The notes: generated by a model from the sequence alone, not told the origin. A DNA stretch of 64,000 nt from Geobacter sp. OR-1 (GCF_000813145.1 NZ_BAZF01000016.1:34582-98581), one strand, 5' to 3'; positions 1 to 9,575 are shown, counted from the first letter of the stretch. Made by a program: numbers and translations.

Positions 1-387
1 TTGCAATGGAAAACCACCTATGCCTGGCAGGATCCCCGTGACGATGTGACCGGCAAACGGCTTGCCGATGTGCCGTCACAGCGGGCCACCGCCAGCCTCA
101 ACTATGCACTGACGCAGTATCTGAACCTGCATACCGGCCTCATCTGGACAGGCCCGCGGCCGCGCGACACCGGCGACACCAGGAAGGAGATGCCGGATTA
201 CACCACCGTGGATATGGCGCTGACGGCCCATGACTTCCTCAAGGGGCTGGAGATCCAGGTGGCACTGTTCAACCTGTTCGACAAGCGCTACTCCGATCCG
301 GATACATCCGGCGCCGCCCAGAAGATTCCGGGCGATTTCCCCCGCGAAGGGATCTCGGTGCTGGCGAATCTGCTGTACAAGTTCTGA
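1..387 (+). CDS. TonB-dependent receptor, C-terminal end (partial, 5' end outside window)
   Basis: The reading frame is already open at base 1 and runs to a TGA at 385-387, so only the last 128 residues of an outer-membrane receptor are present. It is the end of the beta-barrel: strands separated by turns, a conserved NLFDKRYSDPDTSG block, and a terminal phenylalanine (LLYKF), as expected for a barrel inserted by the BAM machinery. It is very similar to the end of the next gene (last 30 residues nearly identical), so the two are tandem paralogues. Ligand unknown; TonB receptors take up metal chelates, corrinoids or similar large solutes. The TTG at base 1 is not the real start. Confidence 0.93.
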   Translation: MQWKTTYAWQDPRDDVTGKRLADVPSQRATASLNYALTQYLNLHTGLIWTGPRPRDTGDTRKEMPDYTTVDMALTAHDFLKGLEIQVALFNLFDKRYSDPDTSGAAQKIPGDFPREGISVLANLLYKF

Positions 388-418
388 AGATGAGGCGGGA
401 GCTGAAGGGAGTAAAGCT

Positions 419-2494
419 ATGAGAGTCCAAACGTCAATCGCGGTGTCATTGCTGTTGTACCTGATGTCAATTGGCGCACATGCCAGGGCGGTTGAGAGCG
501 CTGTACCTCAGGACCAAGTGGCGGCACCCGCCGACGAACAGGCCGAACTGCAACTCCTGTACGAAGAAAGCGACCTGGTCACCGCCACCAGGCGGGTTAC
601 CCCGCTGCACAAAGCCCCGGCCATCGCCACGGTCATCACCGCCGACGAGATCAGGAACATGGGGGCGCGCAACCTGCGGGACGTGCTGAAGATGGTGCCT
701 GGAATCGGGATATCGACCAACGCGTGGGGGGTCAACATGGTCGAGGTGCGCGGCATCAGGACGAGCATGAACGACAAGATCCTCGTCATGATCGACGGCC
801 ATTCCCTGAACAGGAACATTAACGGCAGCGCCTTGTATCAGGTGGCGGATGCGCTCCCGGTGGAGAACATCAGACAGATGGAGGTGGTGCGCGGCCCCGG
901 TTCGGCCCTCTACGGCAGCAGCGCCTTCGTGGCCACCATCAACGTCATTACCCACGATGCCGACGAGATCGACGGCGTGGAGGCAAAGATCGACGGCGGC
1001 AGCTTCGACACCTTCAAGGGGAATCTGGTCGGCGCCGTATCCTCAGGCGACAAGCTGGCCGCCTCGGGAAGCTTCGACTATTTCCGGACTAACGGCCCGA
1101 AACTGCACGTGGAATCCGACGCCCTGAGAAGCACACCCTTTTCCATGGCGCCCGGCACGGCGCATCTCGATGCCGAACAGACCGATGCCTTTCTGAAGGT
1201 GATCTATGGCGACCTCTCCTTCCGGGGGCACTACCTCACCTCGCGTAAAGGGTACTACATCGGCATGGGCAATGCCCTCACGGACGACTCGTACAGCGAT
1301 AAGGAGAACTACTGGGGGGAACTGGCCTACGACCTGCGCCTCTCCGGCACCCTGGCTGCCCATATAAAGCTCTCCTACGACCACTATGGCCAGGACTCGC
1401 ACGTCAAGATTTTCCCGAACGGTTTCGGCGGAGGCTTTCCCCAGGGGATGATCGGCAATCCCCAGGTGAAAGACAGGACGTTCGGCACGGAGATTCAGGT
1501 CGATTGGGCCCCCTTCAAGGGGAACCGGCTGATCGTCGGCCTAGCCTATGAAGGCATGCAGCAGTACTACGTCAAGCAGATGGCCAACTTCAATCCGCTG
1601 ACCTACGCTGATATCGGGGCGTTCCAGGAGGTTGCAGACTGGAACAGGGAGACAAGCCGACAGATCTGGGCGACCTATCTGCAGGACGAGTGGCAACTGC
1701 TGGAGAGGCTCAACTTGACGGCGGGGGTACGCTACGATCACTACAGCGACTTCGGCGGCACGATCAATCCGCGCGCCGCCCTGGTCTGGAACCTGCTGGA
1801 CGAAGTGGATCTGAAACTCCTCTACGGCCGGGCCTTCCGGGCCCCCAGCTTCCAAGAGTTGTATGACATCAACAACCCGGCAGTGCTCGGCAATCCGGCG
1901 CTCAAACCGGAGCGGATCGAGACTTGGGAGGCCGGCGCCACCTACCGCCTTTCCCGGGCGCTGAACATTGACCTGAACTACTTCTATAGTGCCATCGACA
2001 ACCTGATCAATAAGGACAGCTCCGTCACACCTGCAGTGGAGCGCAATATCGGCAAATCCGTGACCCAGGGAGTGGAGCTCGGCTTGAACGGCAGCGCCTT
2101 TACCACCCTGCAATGGCGGGCGACCTATGCCTGGCAGGCCCCCCGCGATGATCTCACCGGACAGCGCCTCCCCTACGTACCTGCCCATCGCGCCACCGGC
2201 AGCCTGAATTACGCCCTGACCCGCAATGTGACTCTGCACACGGATCTGCACTGGACCGGTCCGAGGCCGCGCGACACGGGCGACACCAGGGCGGAGTCGC
2301 CGAGTTATACCACCGTGGACCTGGCCGCTACGGCCCATGATTTTTACAAGGGGCTGGAGATTCAGGTGGCGGTACACAACCTGTTTGACAAGCGCTACTC
2401 CGATCCGGACACCTCCGGGGCCGCCCAGAAGATTCCGGGCGATTATCCCCGTGAAGGGATCTCGGTGCTGGCGAACCTGCTGTACAAGTTTTAA
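419..2494 (+). CDS. TonB-dependent outer-membrane receptor
   Basis: 691-residue TonB-dependent receptor. The start is ATG 419, which has a purine-rich site just upstream and gives a clear signal peptide (about residues 1-24, ending AHARA); the frame stays open further upstream but lies inside the previous gene. A plug domain follows at about 60-170 (TVITADEIRNMGARNLRDVL, then RGIR and a VVRGPGSALYGSSAF block typical of the plug), then a 22-strand-type barrel ending in phenylalanine. It likely imports a large solute with TonB energy. It lies 31 bases after its paralogue and 16 bases before an orphan binding-protein gene, so it may serve the downstream corrinoid/sensor genes; that link is inference and the substrate is not readable. 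Confidence 0.93.
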   Translation: MRVQTSIAVSLLLYLMSIGAHARAVESAVPQDQVAAPADEQAELQLLYEESDLVTATRRVTPLHKAPAIATVITADEIRNMGARNLRDVLKMVPGIGISTNAWGVNMVEVRGIRTSMNDKILVMIDGHSLNRNINGSALYQVADALPVENIRQMEVVRGPGSALYGSSAFVATINVITHDADEIDGVEAKIDGGSFDTFKGNLVGAVSSGDKLAASGSFDYFRTNGPKLHVESDALRSTPFSMAPGTAHLDAEQTDAFLKVIYGDLSFRGHYLTSRKGYYIGMGNALTDDSYSDKENYWGELAYDLRLSGTLAAHIKLSYDHYGQDSHVKIFPNGFGGGFPQGMIGNPQVKDRTFGTEIQVDWAPFKGNRLIVGLAYEGMQQYYVKQMANFNPLTYADIGAFQEVADWNRETSRQIWATYLQDEWQLLERLNLTAGVRYDHYSDFGGTINPRAALVWNLLDEVDLKLLYGRAFRAPSFQELYDINNPAVLGNPALKPERIETWEAGATYRLSRALNIDLNYFYSAIDNLINKDSSVTPAVERNIGKSVTQGVELGLNGSAFTTLQWRATYAWQAPRDDLTGQRLPYVPAHRATGSLNYALTRNVTLHTDLHWTGPRPRDTGDTRAESPSYTTVDLAATAHDFYKGLEIQVAVHNLFDKRYSDPDTSGAAQKIPGDYPREGISVLANLLYKF

Positions 2495-2510
2495 GTAGTT
2501 AGAGGTTTTG

Positions 2511-3395
2511 ATGCAAAAATTATCTGCCCACATACTGACCGTGCTCCTGATCCTGTTGACTCTGGCCATGCCTGCGTCACAGGCCACGGCGGCAGAGGTC
2601 TTGATTATCGGAGATACCCGGCTGAAGCTGGTCGCCGAAATCATCTCCGGCATCAGGAAAACCCTGAAAAGCTCCATAACGGTCTATTCCAGCGACGATG
2701 TCAAAGGGACACTCCGTTCGGTGGTTGCCAAGGAGCAGCCACGCATCGTAATCCCGCTTGGCAGGGGCGCGCTTGCCGAAGCCCAGAACCTGCCGGCACA
2801 CATCACCGTTATTTACGGCTTTGTCCTCACCCCTTCTGCGCTCAAAAGACCGAACACAACCGGTATTTACATGGCCACTCCTGCCCGAGAGTATGCCGAT
2901 CTGCTCAACAGACATCTCCATTCCATAAAATACGTAGCCGTTGTCGGCAGCGGGGAGCAGTTACGTCTTCTGAACGGCGGCAGCAAGTCGCGTCTTGATT
3001 CCTACAGCGTGGAAAGCAGTATCGAACTGGTTGATACCCTGAAAACGCTCAGTAATACCGATGCTATTTTGCTCCTGCCAAACGCGCAACTGCTGACCCC
3101 CGCGACCATGGAAGAGGTCTACCTGCTTTCATTCAGAAAAAGAATCCCGCTGCTGGGGATTTCGGAAAGGCAGGTACGCGATGGCGCCCTGCTCGCTCTG
3201 GTAGCTGATTTGACCGACATGGGGAGGGAAATCGGTGAATATGCATCGCTGGTAATAAGGGGGGCGCACGCCGATCAACTCCCCCCCGCGCCTGCCAGAC
3301 GGTTCGATGTATACCTGAACACGGAAACCGCTAAAAAAATGGGCATTCAGGTGCCGGATGGGCTTATGCGAGCCGCCAAGGGGATCGTCCCATGA
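2511..3395 (+). CDS. Orphan ABC-type periplasmic binding protein (PF04392-like)
   Basis: 294 residues with a signal peptide (hydrophobic stretch about 8-22, cleavage near ATAA). The fold resembles the ABC substrate-binding family PF04392: an early IIGDT block, an alternation of short strands and helices, and no membrane segment after the signal. ATG 2511 is preferred over the TTG at 2508 because AGAGG sits five bases upstream. No permease or ATPase gene is nearby. Its stop overlaps the start of the HAMP membrane protein (ATGA), so I infer that it acts as a ligand-sensing partner of that protein rather than in transport. Ligand unknown; tryptophan/tyrosine-type ligands are known for relatives but nothing here proves one. 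Confidence 0.8.
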   Translation: MQKLSAHILTVLLILLTLAMPASQATAAEVLIIGDTRLKLVAEIISGIRKTLKSSITVYSSDDVKGTLRSVVAKEQPRIVIPLGRGALAEAQNLPAHITVIYGFVLTPSALKRPNTTGIYMATPAREYADLLNRHLHSIKYVAVVGSGEQLRLLNGGSKSRLDSYSVESSIELVDTLKTLSNTDAILLLPNAQLLTPATMEEVYLLSFRKRIPLLGISERQVRDGALLALVADLTDMGREIGEYASLVIRGAHADQLPPAPARRFDVYLNTETAKKMGIQVPDGLMRAAKGIVP

Positions 3396-4678
3396 AAATA
3401 ACCGTCAAAATAGAAGCGCTTCTTTTTACCATTGCCGTCATTGTCAGTATCTCGCTCATCTATACCTACGAGTCGATCAGAACCGAGAAAGGGATCATAC
3501 GGAGCGAGATCGTCAAACGTGCAGAAGCCATAACTTCAATGGCGACCAAGAATGGTGAATTGCCCCTTCTTTCGGGCAGCCCGCGGCTTTTGAAGGATAT
3601 CACTTCATTCCTGAAAGCCAGGGGCGATGTGGCAGCCGTTACGTTCTATGACAGCAGCATGAAGGAGCTGATTCATGAAGGCCCACGGATCTCCGGAACA
3701 GTGCCGCAGTTGACGCCGAAGGTGCCGGTTGTCATCTCGGAACGGGAAGATTCCTTTGTTTTCTATGCCCCGATTTTTGCGGAGAGAGTGCCGGAAGATA
3801 CGGATATCCTCCATGAAACCGACAGCGATAAGACGTTCAGAGAGCATATCGGCTGGGTCAGACTGGTATTTTCAAAAGCCTCAATGTGGGCCGCCGAACA
3901 GAAGATTGTCGAGCGGAGTGTGCTGCTGCTGCTTCTCTTTGCCGGAGGGAGCAGCGCCATAGTGTACATTCTGATAACTCTGGCACTCCGGCCGCTCACC
4001 AGGATCGTACAGATTGCCAACGGCATAGCCGACGGGGAGTTCAGCCAGGACCTGGAAAAACATCGGCACGATGAGATCGGTACACTGGCCAACGCATTTC
4101 AGCGGATGAAAATGATTATCCAGCAGGTGCTGCGCGAGACTGACGCTCTTGTTGTGGCGGTCAAGCAAGGGCGACTGGATTGCCGAGGCAACGCCGAGTC
4201 GTTCCGTGGCGAGTGGCGCAACCTGATGAACGGAGTAAACCTTCTCACTGAAGCCTTTGCCAATGGTGCCGCTGAGCTGCGGGAAGCAAAGAATTCCCTG
4301 GAAAAACGAGTTGAGGAACGAACCGCCGAACTGGCCGAGATCAACAGCGCATTGCAGGCCGAGGTCAACGAGCGCAAACGAGCCGAGGAGACGCTGCATC
4401 TCCAGACGACAGAGCTGGAAGAAGAGGTCGCCGAACGGCAGAGGGCGCAGGAAAGCTTGCAGGAGAAGGCTCTTTTGCTGGAAGAAGAGATTGAAAAACG
4501 GCAAAAGGCGAAGGAAGAACTGGAGCGATTGAACGAGAGCCTTGAACAGCGGGTAAAGGAGCGCACGGCTGAGCTGGAGGAGAAAAACGCCGAGCTGTAC
4601 AAGATGAACCGGATTTTCGTCGGCAGGGAGCTGAGAATGGTCGAACTGAAGGCGCGGATCAGGGAGCTGGAGAACTAA
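3392..4678 (+). CDS. Membrane sensor: periplasmic domain, HAMP, long coiled coil, no kinase domain
   Basis: 428 residues. TM helix 1 at about 7-25, a periplasmic sensor region to about 175, TM helix 2 at about 180-202, then a HAMP domain (RPLTRIVQIANGIADGEF, with DEIGTLANAF) to about 255. The rest is a charged coiled coil made of repeats of about 30 residues (ERxxAxExL units) and a tail reading VGRELRMVELKARIRELE. No histidine kinase, cyclase or methyl-accepting domain is present, so it must pass its signal to another protein. The four-base overlap with the upstream binding protein suggests a sensor pair. The same tail ends three other proteins of the cluster. Confidence 0.85.
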   Translation: MKITVKIEALLFTIAVIVSISLIYTYESIRTEKGIIRSEIVKRAEAITSMATKNGELPLLSGSPRLLKDITSFLKARGDVAAVTFYDSSMKELIHEGPRISGTVPQLTPKVPVVISEREDSFVFYAPIFAERVPEDTDILHETDSDKTFREHIGWVRLVFSKASMWAAEQKIVERSVLLLLLFAGGSSAIVYILITLALRPLTRIVQIANGIADGEFSQDLEKHRHDEIGTLANAFQRMKMIIQQVLRETDALVVAVKQGRLDCRGNAESFRGEWRNLMNGVNLLTEAFANGAAELREAKNSLEKRVEERTAELAEINSALQAEVNERKRAEETLHLQTTELEEEVAERQRAQESLQEKALLLEEEIEKRQKAKEELERLNESLEQRVKERTAELEEKNAELYKMNRIFVGRELRMVELKARIRELEN

Positions 4679-4691
4679 ATCAAAGGATAAC

Positions 4692-4748
4692 ATGCAGCAG
4701 ATGCTGAGCTTGGTTGCGGCATTACTCCTGTCAGTGAGGGGGCAATAA
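4692..4748 (+). CDS. Possible 18-codon ORF between two sensor genes
   Basis: An ATG at 4692 follows AAGGA by five bases and opens 18 codons (starting MQQMLSLVAALLLS) ending in TAA two bases before the next gene's ATG. The ribosome site of the next gene (GAGGGGG) lies inside it, so it could couple translation between the two sensors. It is hydrophobic but very short and may be chance. Confidence 0.2.
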   Translation: MQQMLSLVAALLLSVRGQ

Positions 4749-4749
4749 A

Positions 4750-5784
4750 ATGACTGAAAACACCAAGATACCGGTCCTGCTGGTTGACGACCGAGCCGAA
4801 AACCTGACCGCCCTGGAAGGGATCCTGGAAAATATGGGGCTTGATATTTTCAAGGCAACATCAGGTAATGACGCGCTGCGCCTATCACTGAAGCATGATT
4901 TCGCGATCGTTCTCATGGATGTCCGGATGCCTGACATGGATGGTTACGAGACCGCCGAGCTGATGAGGGCAAACCCGAAAACCAGCCGGCTGCCGATAAT
5001 TTTCGTCACCGCGGCCATGAATGACACGGAACATCAATTCAAGGGGTACGAGGCCGGGGCGTTCGACTACCTGCTGAAGCCGATTGAGCCGACCATCCTT
5101 CGGAGCAAGATCCGCCTGTTTTGCGACCTGTATCAACAGCGTCTGACGATCGAGATGAACGAACAGCAGCTTGAAGCACTGGTTGCAGAGCGTACCGCTG
5201 AACTGAATGCGACATTGAATAACCTGCGAGAAAGCGAGGGCCGTTTCCGGGACCTTCTTGCATCGGTCACCAGCTACCTGTACACGGTTGTCATGGAAGA
5301 CGGCAAGCCTGTCTCAACAGTGCACGGTCCCGGCTGCTTGTCGGTAACCGGCTTTTCGGCCAAGGAGTACACAGACGACCCCGAGCTCTGGTACCGGATG
5401 ATTCATCCGGATGACCGGCAGGCAGTTGTTGACGCTGCCCAACAAGTACTTACATCCAGAACCACCGATACCTTTGAACACCGGCTTCAACACAAAGACG
5501 GCTCGATCCGCTGGGTCCAGACCACGCTGGTTCCCCGCATCGGTCCGGAGGGAGAGCTTCTGTCGTACGATGGAATTATTACCGACATAACAGAGCGCAA
5601 ACTTGCCGAAGAGAAACTGCTCAGATTCAACGAGGAACTTGAACAAAGGGTCAGGGACCGAACCAGGGAGCTTGAACGGAGAAATCATGATCTTGAAGAG
5701 ATGAACAAGGCCTTTGTCGGCAGGGAACTGCGGATGGTGGCTTTGAAGGAGAAGATCGCGGCGCTGGAGGGGAAGCAGGCATAG
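4750..5784 (+). CDS. REC-PAS response regulator with coiled-coil tail
   Basis: 344 residues. A receiver domain fills 1-125: acidic pair D13/D14, phospho-acceptor D57 in MDVRMPDMDG, and the lysine in YLLKPIEP. A short coiled coil (ALVAERTAELNATL) leads to a PAS domain with PAC motif at about 165-295 (HKDGSIRWVQTTL, then DGIITDITERK). A second coil and the tail VGRELRMVALKEKIAALE end the protein. No DNA-binding or enzymatic output is visible, so phosphorylation probably alters protein-protein contacts. It could receive phosphate from the kinases at the end of the same gene run. Confidence 0.88.
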   Translation: MTENTKIPVLLVDDRAENLTALEGILENMGLDIFKATSGNDALRLSLKHDFAIVLMDVRMPDMDGYETAELMRANPKTSRLPIIFVTAAMNDTEHQFKGYEAGAFDYLLKPIEPTILRSKIRLFCDLYQQRLTIEMNEQQLEALVAERTAELNATLNNLRESEGRFRDLLASVTSYLYTVVMEDGKPVSTVHGPGCLSVTGFSAKEYTDDPELWYRMIHPDDRQAVVDAAQQVLTSRTTDTFEHRLQHKDGSIRWVQTTLVPRIGPEGELLSYDGIITDITERKLAEEKLLRFNEELEQRVRDRTRELERRNHDLEEMNKAFVGRELRMVALKEKIAALEGKQA

Positions 5785-5839
5785 CCGAACCCAGAGATCC
5801 TGGAGGCTTCGCGGGACTACGCCAATTTCGAGGAAAAGT

Positions 5840-7816
5840 ATGCGAGCTGCAAACCCGAATTCGCTCATCCATAAGGTCCGGGCCGCCATTATACTCCATG
5901 ACAGCCAGGGCCGCATAATGGACAGCAACCCTCTGGCGCAGGAGCTGCTCGGGTTTTCCGCCGGCCAGCTCCTCGGCAAGGAGTTGATCGATCAGGAATG
6001 GCGTTTCCTGAGGGAGGACGGCTCGGTGTTGCAGGTCGCCGAATATCCGGTAAGCCTGGTTCTCTCCACCCGGCGGCCGCTCAGGAACCATCTGCTGGGA
6101 ATCTACCGGCCAGACTTGGATCATGCTTTGTGGGTGCTGGTGAATGCCGAACCGGAATACGACGATTCCGGGGAGATAACGATGATTATCGTTTCCTTTG
6201 TTGATATCACCGAGCGCAAGCAGGCGGAAGAACTGTTACGGACCAGCCTGGGGAGTTATCGCATGGCACAAGCCATAAGCCATGTGGGAAACTGGGAATA
6301 CAATCTTCAGACAACCGAGTTCTGGGGATCGGATGAAGCCAAGTGCATCTACGGCTTCGATCCCGGCCAGGACAGCTTTTCAACCGATGACGTCGAACAG
6401 TGCATCACGGAACGGGAACGGGTTCATAAGGCATTGATCGACTTGATTGAAGCCGGCACGCCATACAACCTGGAATTTGAAATCAACCCCCGAAACAGCT
6501 CGGAACCGAAAATCATAGCATCCATCGCCGAATTGCATCGGGACGAGCACGGCGACCCATTGAAGGTCATAGGGGTCATCCAGGATATTACCGAACGGAA
6601 GCGGGCCGAGGAAGCCCTGCATCGGCTGAACAGGGAACTGCGGGCCATCAGCAACTGCACCCAGATTCTGATGAAAGCCTCCGACGAGCAAAGACTGCTG
6701 AATGACCTCTGCCGGATCATCTGCGACGAGGCCGGATACCGCATGGCCTGGGTGGGATACCCGGAAAACGACGACGTCAAGACCATCCGTCCGGTCGCCT
6801 GGGCCGGAGTAGAGGAAGGGTATCTCACCGAGGCCAGAATCACCTGGGGCGATACGGACCGGGGACGCGGCCCTTCCGGCAAAGCTATCAGAGACGGCGC
6901 AATCAGCTGCATCCAGGACTTTGCCAGCGACCCGCAAGCCCTTCCCTGGCGCGATAATGCTGCACAACGGGGCTACCGCTCGTCAATTGCCCTCCCCCTA
7001 AAAAATGAAAACGAAACCCCCTTCGGAGCATTGTGCATCTATGCCGCGGAAGCCAACGCCTTCTCCCCCAATGAAATCAGGCTGCTTGAGGAACTTGCTG
7101 GCGATCTGGCATTCGGTATTACGGTGCTGCGCACACGCACTGCCGTCAAACAGACTGGCCAGGACGCGGCGCTAATGGAATTTGCCCTGAACAACGTGCA
7201 TGAGGCAGCCTTCCTGATCGATGAGCACTCCCACTTTCAATACGTGAATAAAGAGTCTTGCCGGATCCTGGGCTATAGCCGCGACGAACTGCTCGGCATG
7301 GGGGTTGCTGATGTAGACCCCGACTTTCCACCGGAACGCTGGTCCGAACACTGGAAGGAACTCGCGGCCCAACGCACGATAACCATGGAGGGGCGCCACA
7401 AGACCAGGGACGGTCGCATTCTTCCCGTCGAGATCAACGCAAATTTCATTAAATACAACGAACAGAGCTATAACCTGGCGCTGGTGCGCGACATGACCGA
7501 CCGCAAGCGGTTGGAACAGGAGCGTCTCGCTCACCTCCGATTCTTTGAAAGCATGGACCAGGTCAACCGGGCGATGCAGGGAGCGAACGACCTTGAACAG
7601 ATGATGAGCGATCTGCTCGATGTTGTGCTTGCGATCTTCGAGTGCGACCGGGCGTGGCTGATCCATCCGTGCGATCCCGAGCGTCCTTCTGGCAAGCGCT
7701 CATTGAACGCACCAAGCCTGAGTATCCTGGCAATCTGGCCATGGGAACGCCCTATCCGATGGACGAAGAGGTCGCCAAGCTGTATCGGGTGGTGCTGGCG
7801 ACAAACGGCCCGGTGA
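5840..7816 (+). CDS. PAS-PAS-GAF-PAS-GAF multisensor, 5' part (interrupted by frameshift)
   Basis: The frame encodes PAS domains at about 1-130 and 140-262 (each ending in ITERK), a GAF domain at 275-430, another PAS at 440-565 and the beginning of a second GAF. At about 7680 sense is lost: after the codons for CDRAWLIHPCDPE the frame reads nonsense to a stop at 7816, while the +1 frame continues the GAF with SFWQALIERTKPEYPG. One missing G (GAGG read as GAG) restores a single 949-residue protein ending at 8688. Either the gene is broken or the base is a sequencing error. Start ATG 5840 follows GAGGA. As a whole it is a soluble, kinase-less sensor. Confidence 0.8.
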   Translation: MRAANPNSLIHKVRAAIILHDSQGRIMDSNPLAQELLGFSAGQLLGKELIDQEWRFLREDGSVLQVAEYPVSLVLSTRRPLRNHLLGIYRPDLDHALWVLVNAEPEYDDSGEITMIIVSFVDITERKQAEELLRTSLGSYRMAQAISHVGNWEYNLQTTEFWGSDEAKCIYGFDPGQDSFSTDDVEQCITERERVHKALIDLIEAGTPYNLEFEINPRNSSEPKIIASIAELHRDEHGDPLKVIGVIQDITERKRAEEALHRLNRELRAISNCTQILMKASDEQRLLNDLCRIICDEAGYRMAWVGYPENDDVKTIRPVAWAGVEEGYLTEARITWGDTDRGRGPSGKAIRDGAISCIQDFASDPQALPWRDNAAQRGYRSSIALPLKNENETPFGALCIYAAEANAFSPNEIRLLEELAGDLAFGITVLRTRTAVKQTGQDAALMEFALNNVHEAAFLIDEHSHFQYVNKESCRILGYSRDELLGMGVADVDPDFPPERWSEHWKELAAQRTITMEGRHKTRDGRILPVEINANFIKYNEQSYNLALVRDMTDRKRLEQERLAHLRFFESMDQVNRAMQGANDLEQMMSDLLDVVLAIFECDRAWLIHPCDPERPSGKRSLNAPSLSILAIWPWERPIRWTKRSPSCIGWCWRQTAR

Positions 7817-8688
7817 AATTGGGTCCCGGAGCAGAGGAGTTGGTGCCTGTACAAGTGGCTAAGGATTTCGGTTGGCGTTCTCAAATTTGCGAGGCTATCC
7901 ACCCCAAAATCGGCAAACCTTGGATGTTCGGGCTGCATCAGTGCTCTTACGCGCGTGTCTGGACCGAAGAGGAGGAAAGAATCCTTCAGGAGATCGGCAG
8001 ACGGCTTGCCGACACAATGACCGGTTTGTTGATGTATCGTGATCTGCATGAGAGCGAGGAACGGTATCGCATGGTCTTCGAAAACTCGCCGGTCTCGATC
8101 TGGGAAGAGGATTTTTCCGCGGTTAAGGCCATTTTCGATGACCTGAAAAATCAGGGTGTCACCGATATCGAGCAGTACTTAACCAAGCATCCCGAAACCG
8201 TTCTGCATTGTGCGGAACAGGTAAAGATCATTGATATAAACCAGGCTACCCTGGCATTGCACGGGGCAGCAACCAAGGAAGAGCTGTTCGCAGGATTGGT
8301 CAACACTTTTACCCCGGAGTCGTTCGAGACATTCCGGAAGGAACTGGTCTGCCTGTGGAACGGGGGAACGAATATGACGCAAGACGCCGTGGTCAAGACC
8401 CTTACGGGCGAGCCCCGGCAAGTGACCGTGTATTTCTCCATATGCCCCGGCACTGAACAGACATTTTCCAAAATCCTGGTTTCGCTCATAGATATCACCG
8501 AGCGCCATCAGGCCGAAGAACAGATCATGGCGCTGAACGAGCAGCTCGAAAACCGGGTTCGGGAACGGACCGCGGAACTGGCAGCCAAGAATACGGAATT
8601 AGAACGGATGAACAAGATATTTATCGGCAGGGAACTCCGGATGATCGATCTAAAGAAACGGATCAGGGAGCTGGAAACGGAAACTTGA
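7642..8688 (+). CDS. Multisensor, 3' part after frameshift: GAF end, PAS, conserved tail
   Basis: This is the continuation of the gene beginning at 5840, in another frame. True homology begins near 7681; the codons from 7642 to there are out of frame with the protein. It holds the rest of a GAF domain (MDEEVAKLYRVVL through WTEEEERILQEIGRRLADTM), a PAS domain at about 120-265 of this piece, a coil (LENRVRERTAELAAKN) and the tail IGRELRMIDLKKRIRELE shared with three neighbours. If the frameshift is real, an internal start such as ATG 7741 could still yield a PAS-tail fragment. The intact tail suggests that the gene was functional recently. Confidence 0.72.
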   Translation: MRPGVADPSVRSRASFWQALIERTKPEYPGNLAMGTPYPMDEEVAKLYRVVLATNGPVKLGPGAEELVPVQVAKDFGWRSQICEAIHPKIGKPWMFGLHQCSYARVWTEEEERILQEIGRRLADTMTGLLMYRDLHESEERYRMVFENSPVSIWEEDFSAVKAIFDDLKNQGVTDIEQYLTKHPETVLHCAEQVKIIDINQATLALHGAATKEELFAGLVNTFTPESFETFRKELVCLWNGGTNMTQDAVVKTLTGEPRQVTVYFSICPGTEQTFSKILVSLIDITERHQAEEQIMALNEQLENRVRERTAELAAKNTELERMNKIFIGRELRMIDLKKRIRELETET

Positions 8689-8696
8689 GGTGCAAC

Positions 8697-9575
8697 ATGA
8701 TATTGATTCCGGATAAGCGGATATTCTCGTCTGGCCGGCTAAAAATGTTTATTCTGGTCAAATTTCTGGTCATTTTCTTGATTTGGGCCGTTCCCCAGGC
8801 GAATGCGGAACAAGGGAAATTGTACAGCATTGCGGTCATCCCTTCTGCACAGACGGTTGCCATGCATACACAATGGACCCCCGTTCTGGAGCGATTGACG
8901 GAAAAGACCGGCGTCAGGTTCAACCTGAAACTGTTCGTGCGGATGGCCGACTTCGAGCGGGAGATCGGCGACGGCACGCCGGATTTCATCTTCGCCTCCC
9001 CGATCCAGACTGTTATCGCTTACCAGACACACCGGTACGTTCCCCTGGTGCGGGGTGCTAAACCTGTTTCGATCGGGCTGTTCGTGCGGAAAGATTCCCC
9101 CTACAGGACCATTGACGATCTCAGCGGCAAGACCATCTCGTTCGTGGGGAACAAAAACCTGTGCAGCGTCTTTGTCCGCCATCTGCTGGCCAAACATGAA
9201 CAACCGTTATCATTTGCCAGTAATTACGCCGGTTCGACGAGAAACGTGATTAAAAGCGTTCTACTGGGCAAGTCGGCCGCGGGTGCGGTGTTTATTCCGG
9301 AACTGGAACGGGAGCCAAAGGAGAATCAAGAGCAGCTTCACTCCATAATCGAGACCCCGAAGATTGCTCCCCATCCGCTCTCCGCGCACCCCAGGGTTTC
9401 GCAAGAGGTTCAGGATCGCATAATAAGGGCTATACTTGAAATAGCCTCGGACAAGAACGGGGCCGAACTGTTACGTGCCATCAGGCTCCCTGCTCCGGTT
9501 GTTGCCGATTACCGGAAAGACTACCAGCCCCTGGAGATTATCGACATCAGGGCACTGACTGATTGGGGCAAATAA
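8697..9575 (+). CDS. PhnD-like periplasmic binding protein
   Basis: 292 residues resembling the phosphate/phosphite/phosphonate binding family (PhnD type): the opening KLYSIAVIPSAQTV, then FASPIQTVIAYQ, and GLFVRKDSPYRTIDDLSGKT with a later GSTRNVIKSVLLGKSAAG block. A hydrophobic signal segment runs about 17-33 and ends PQANA. Start ATG 8697 has TTGAGG six bases upstream; an in-frame ATG at 8745 would also leave a good signal peptide. There is no permease or ATPase here. The stop codon abuts the ATG of a membrane PAS protein, so it probably senses a ligand for that protein. The family name does not prove a phosphonate ligand. Confidence 0.85.
   Translation: MILIPDKRIFSSGRLKMFILVKFLVIFLIWAVPQANAEQGKLYSIAVIPSAQTVAMHTQWTPVLERLTEKTGVRFNLKLFVRMADFEREIGDGTPDFIFASPIQTVIAYQTHRYVPLVRGAKPVSIGLFVRKDSPYRTIDDLSGKTISFVGNKNLCSVFVRHLLAKHEQPLSFASNYAGSTRNVIKSVLLGKSAAGAVFIPELEREPKENQEQLHSIIETPKIAPHPLSAHPRVSQEVQDRIIRAILEIASDKNGAELLRAIRLPAPVVADYRKDYQPLEIIDIRALTDWGK

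Noticed and set aside
467..2677. Long minus-strand frames opposite the TonB receptor
   Set aside because: Mirror frames in GC-rich DNA; the plus strand has signal peptide, plug and barrel.
2511..9575. Calling the binding proteins parts of ABC importers
   Set aside because: No permease or ATPase gene lies in the cluster.
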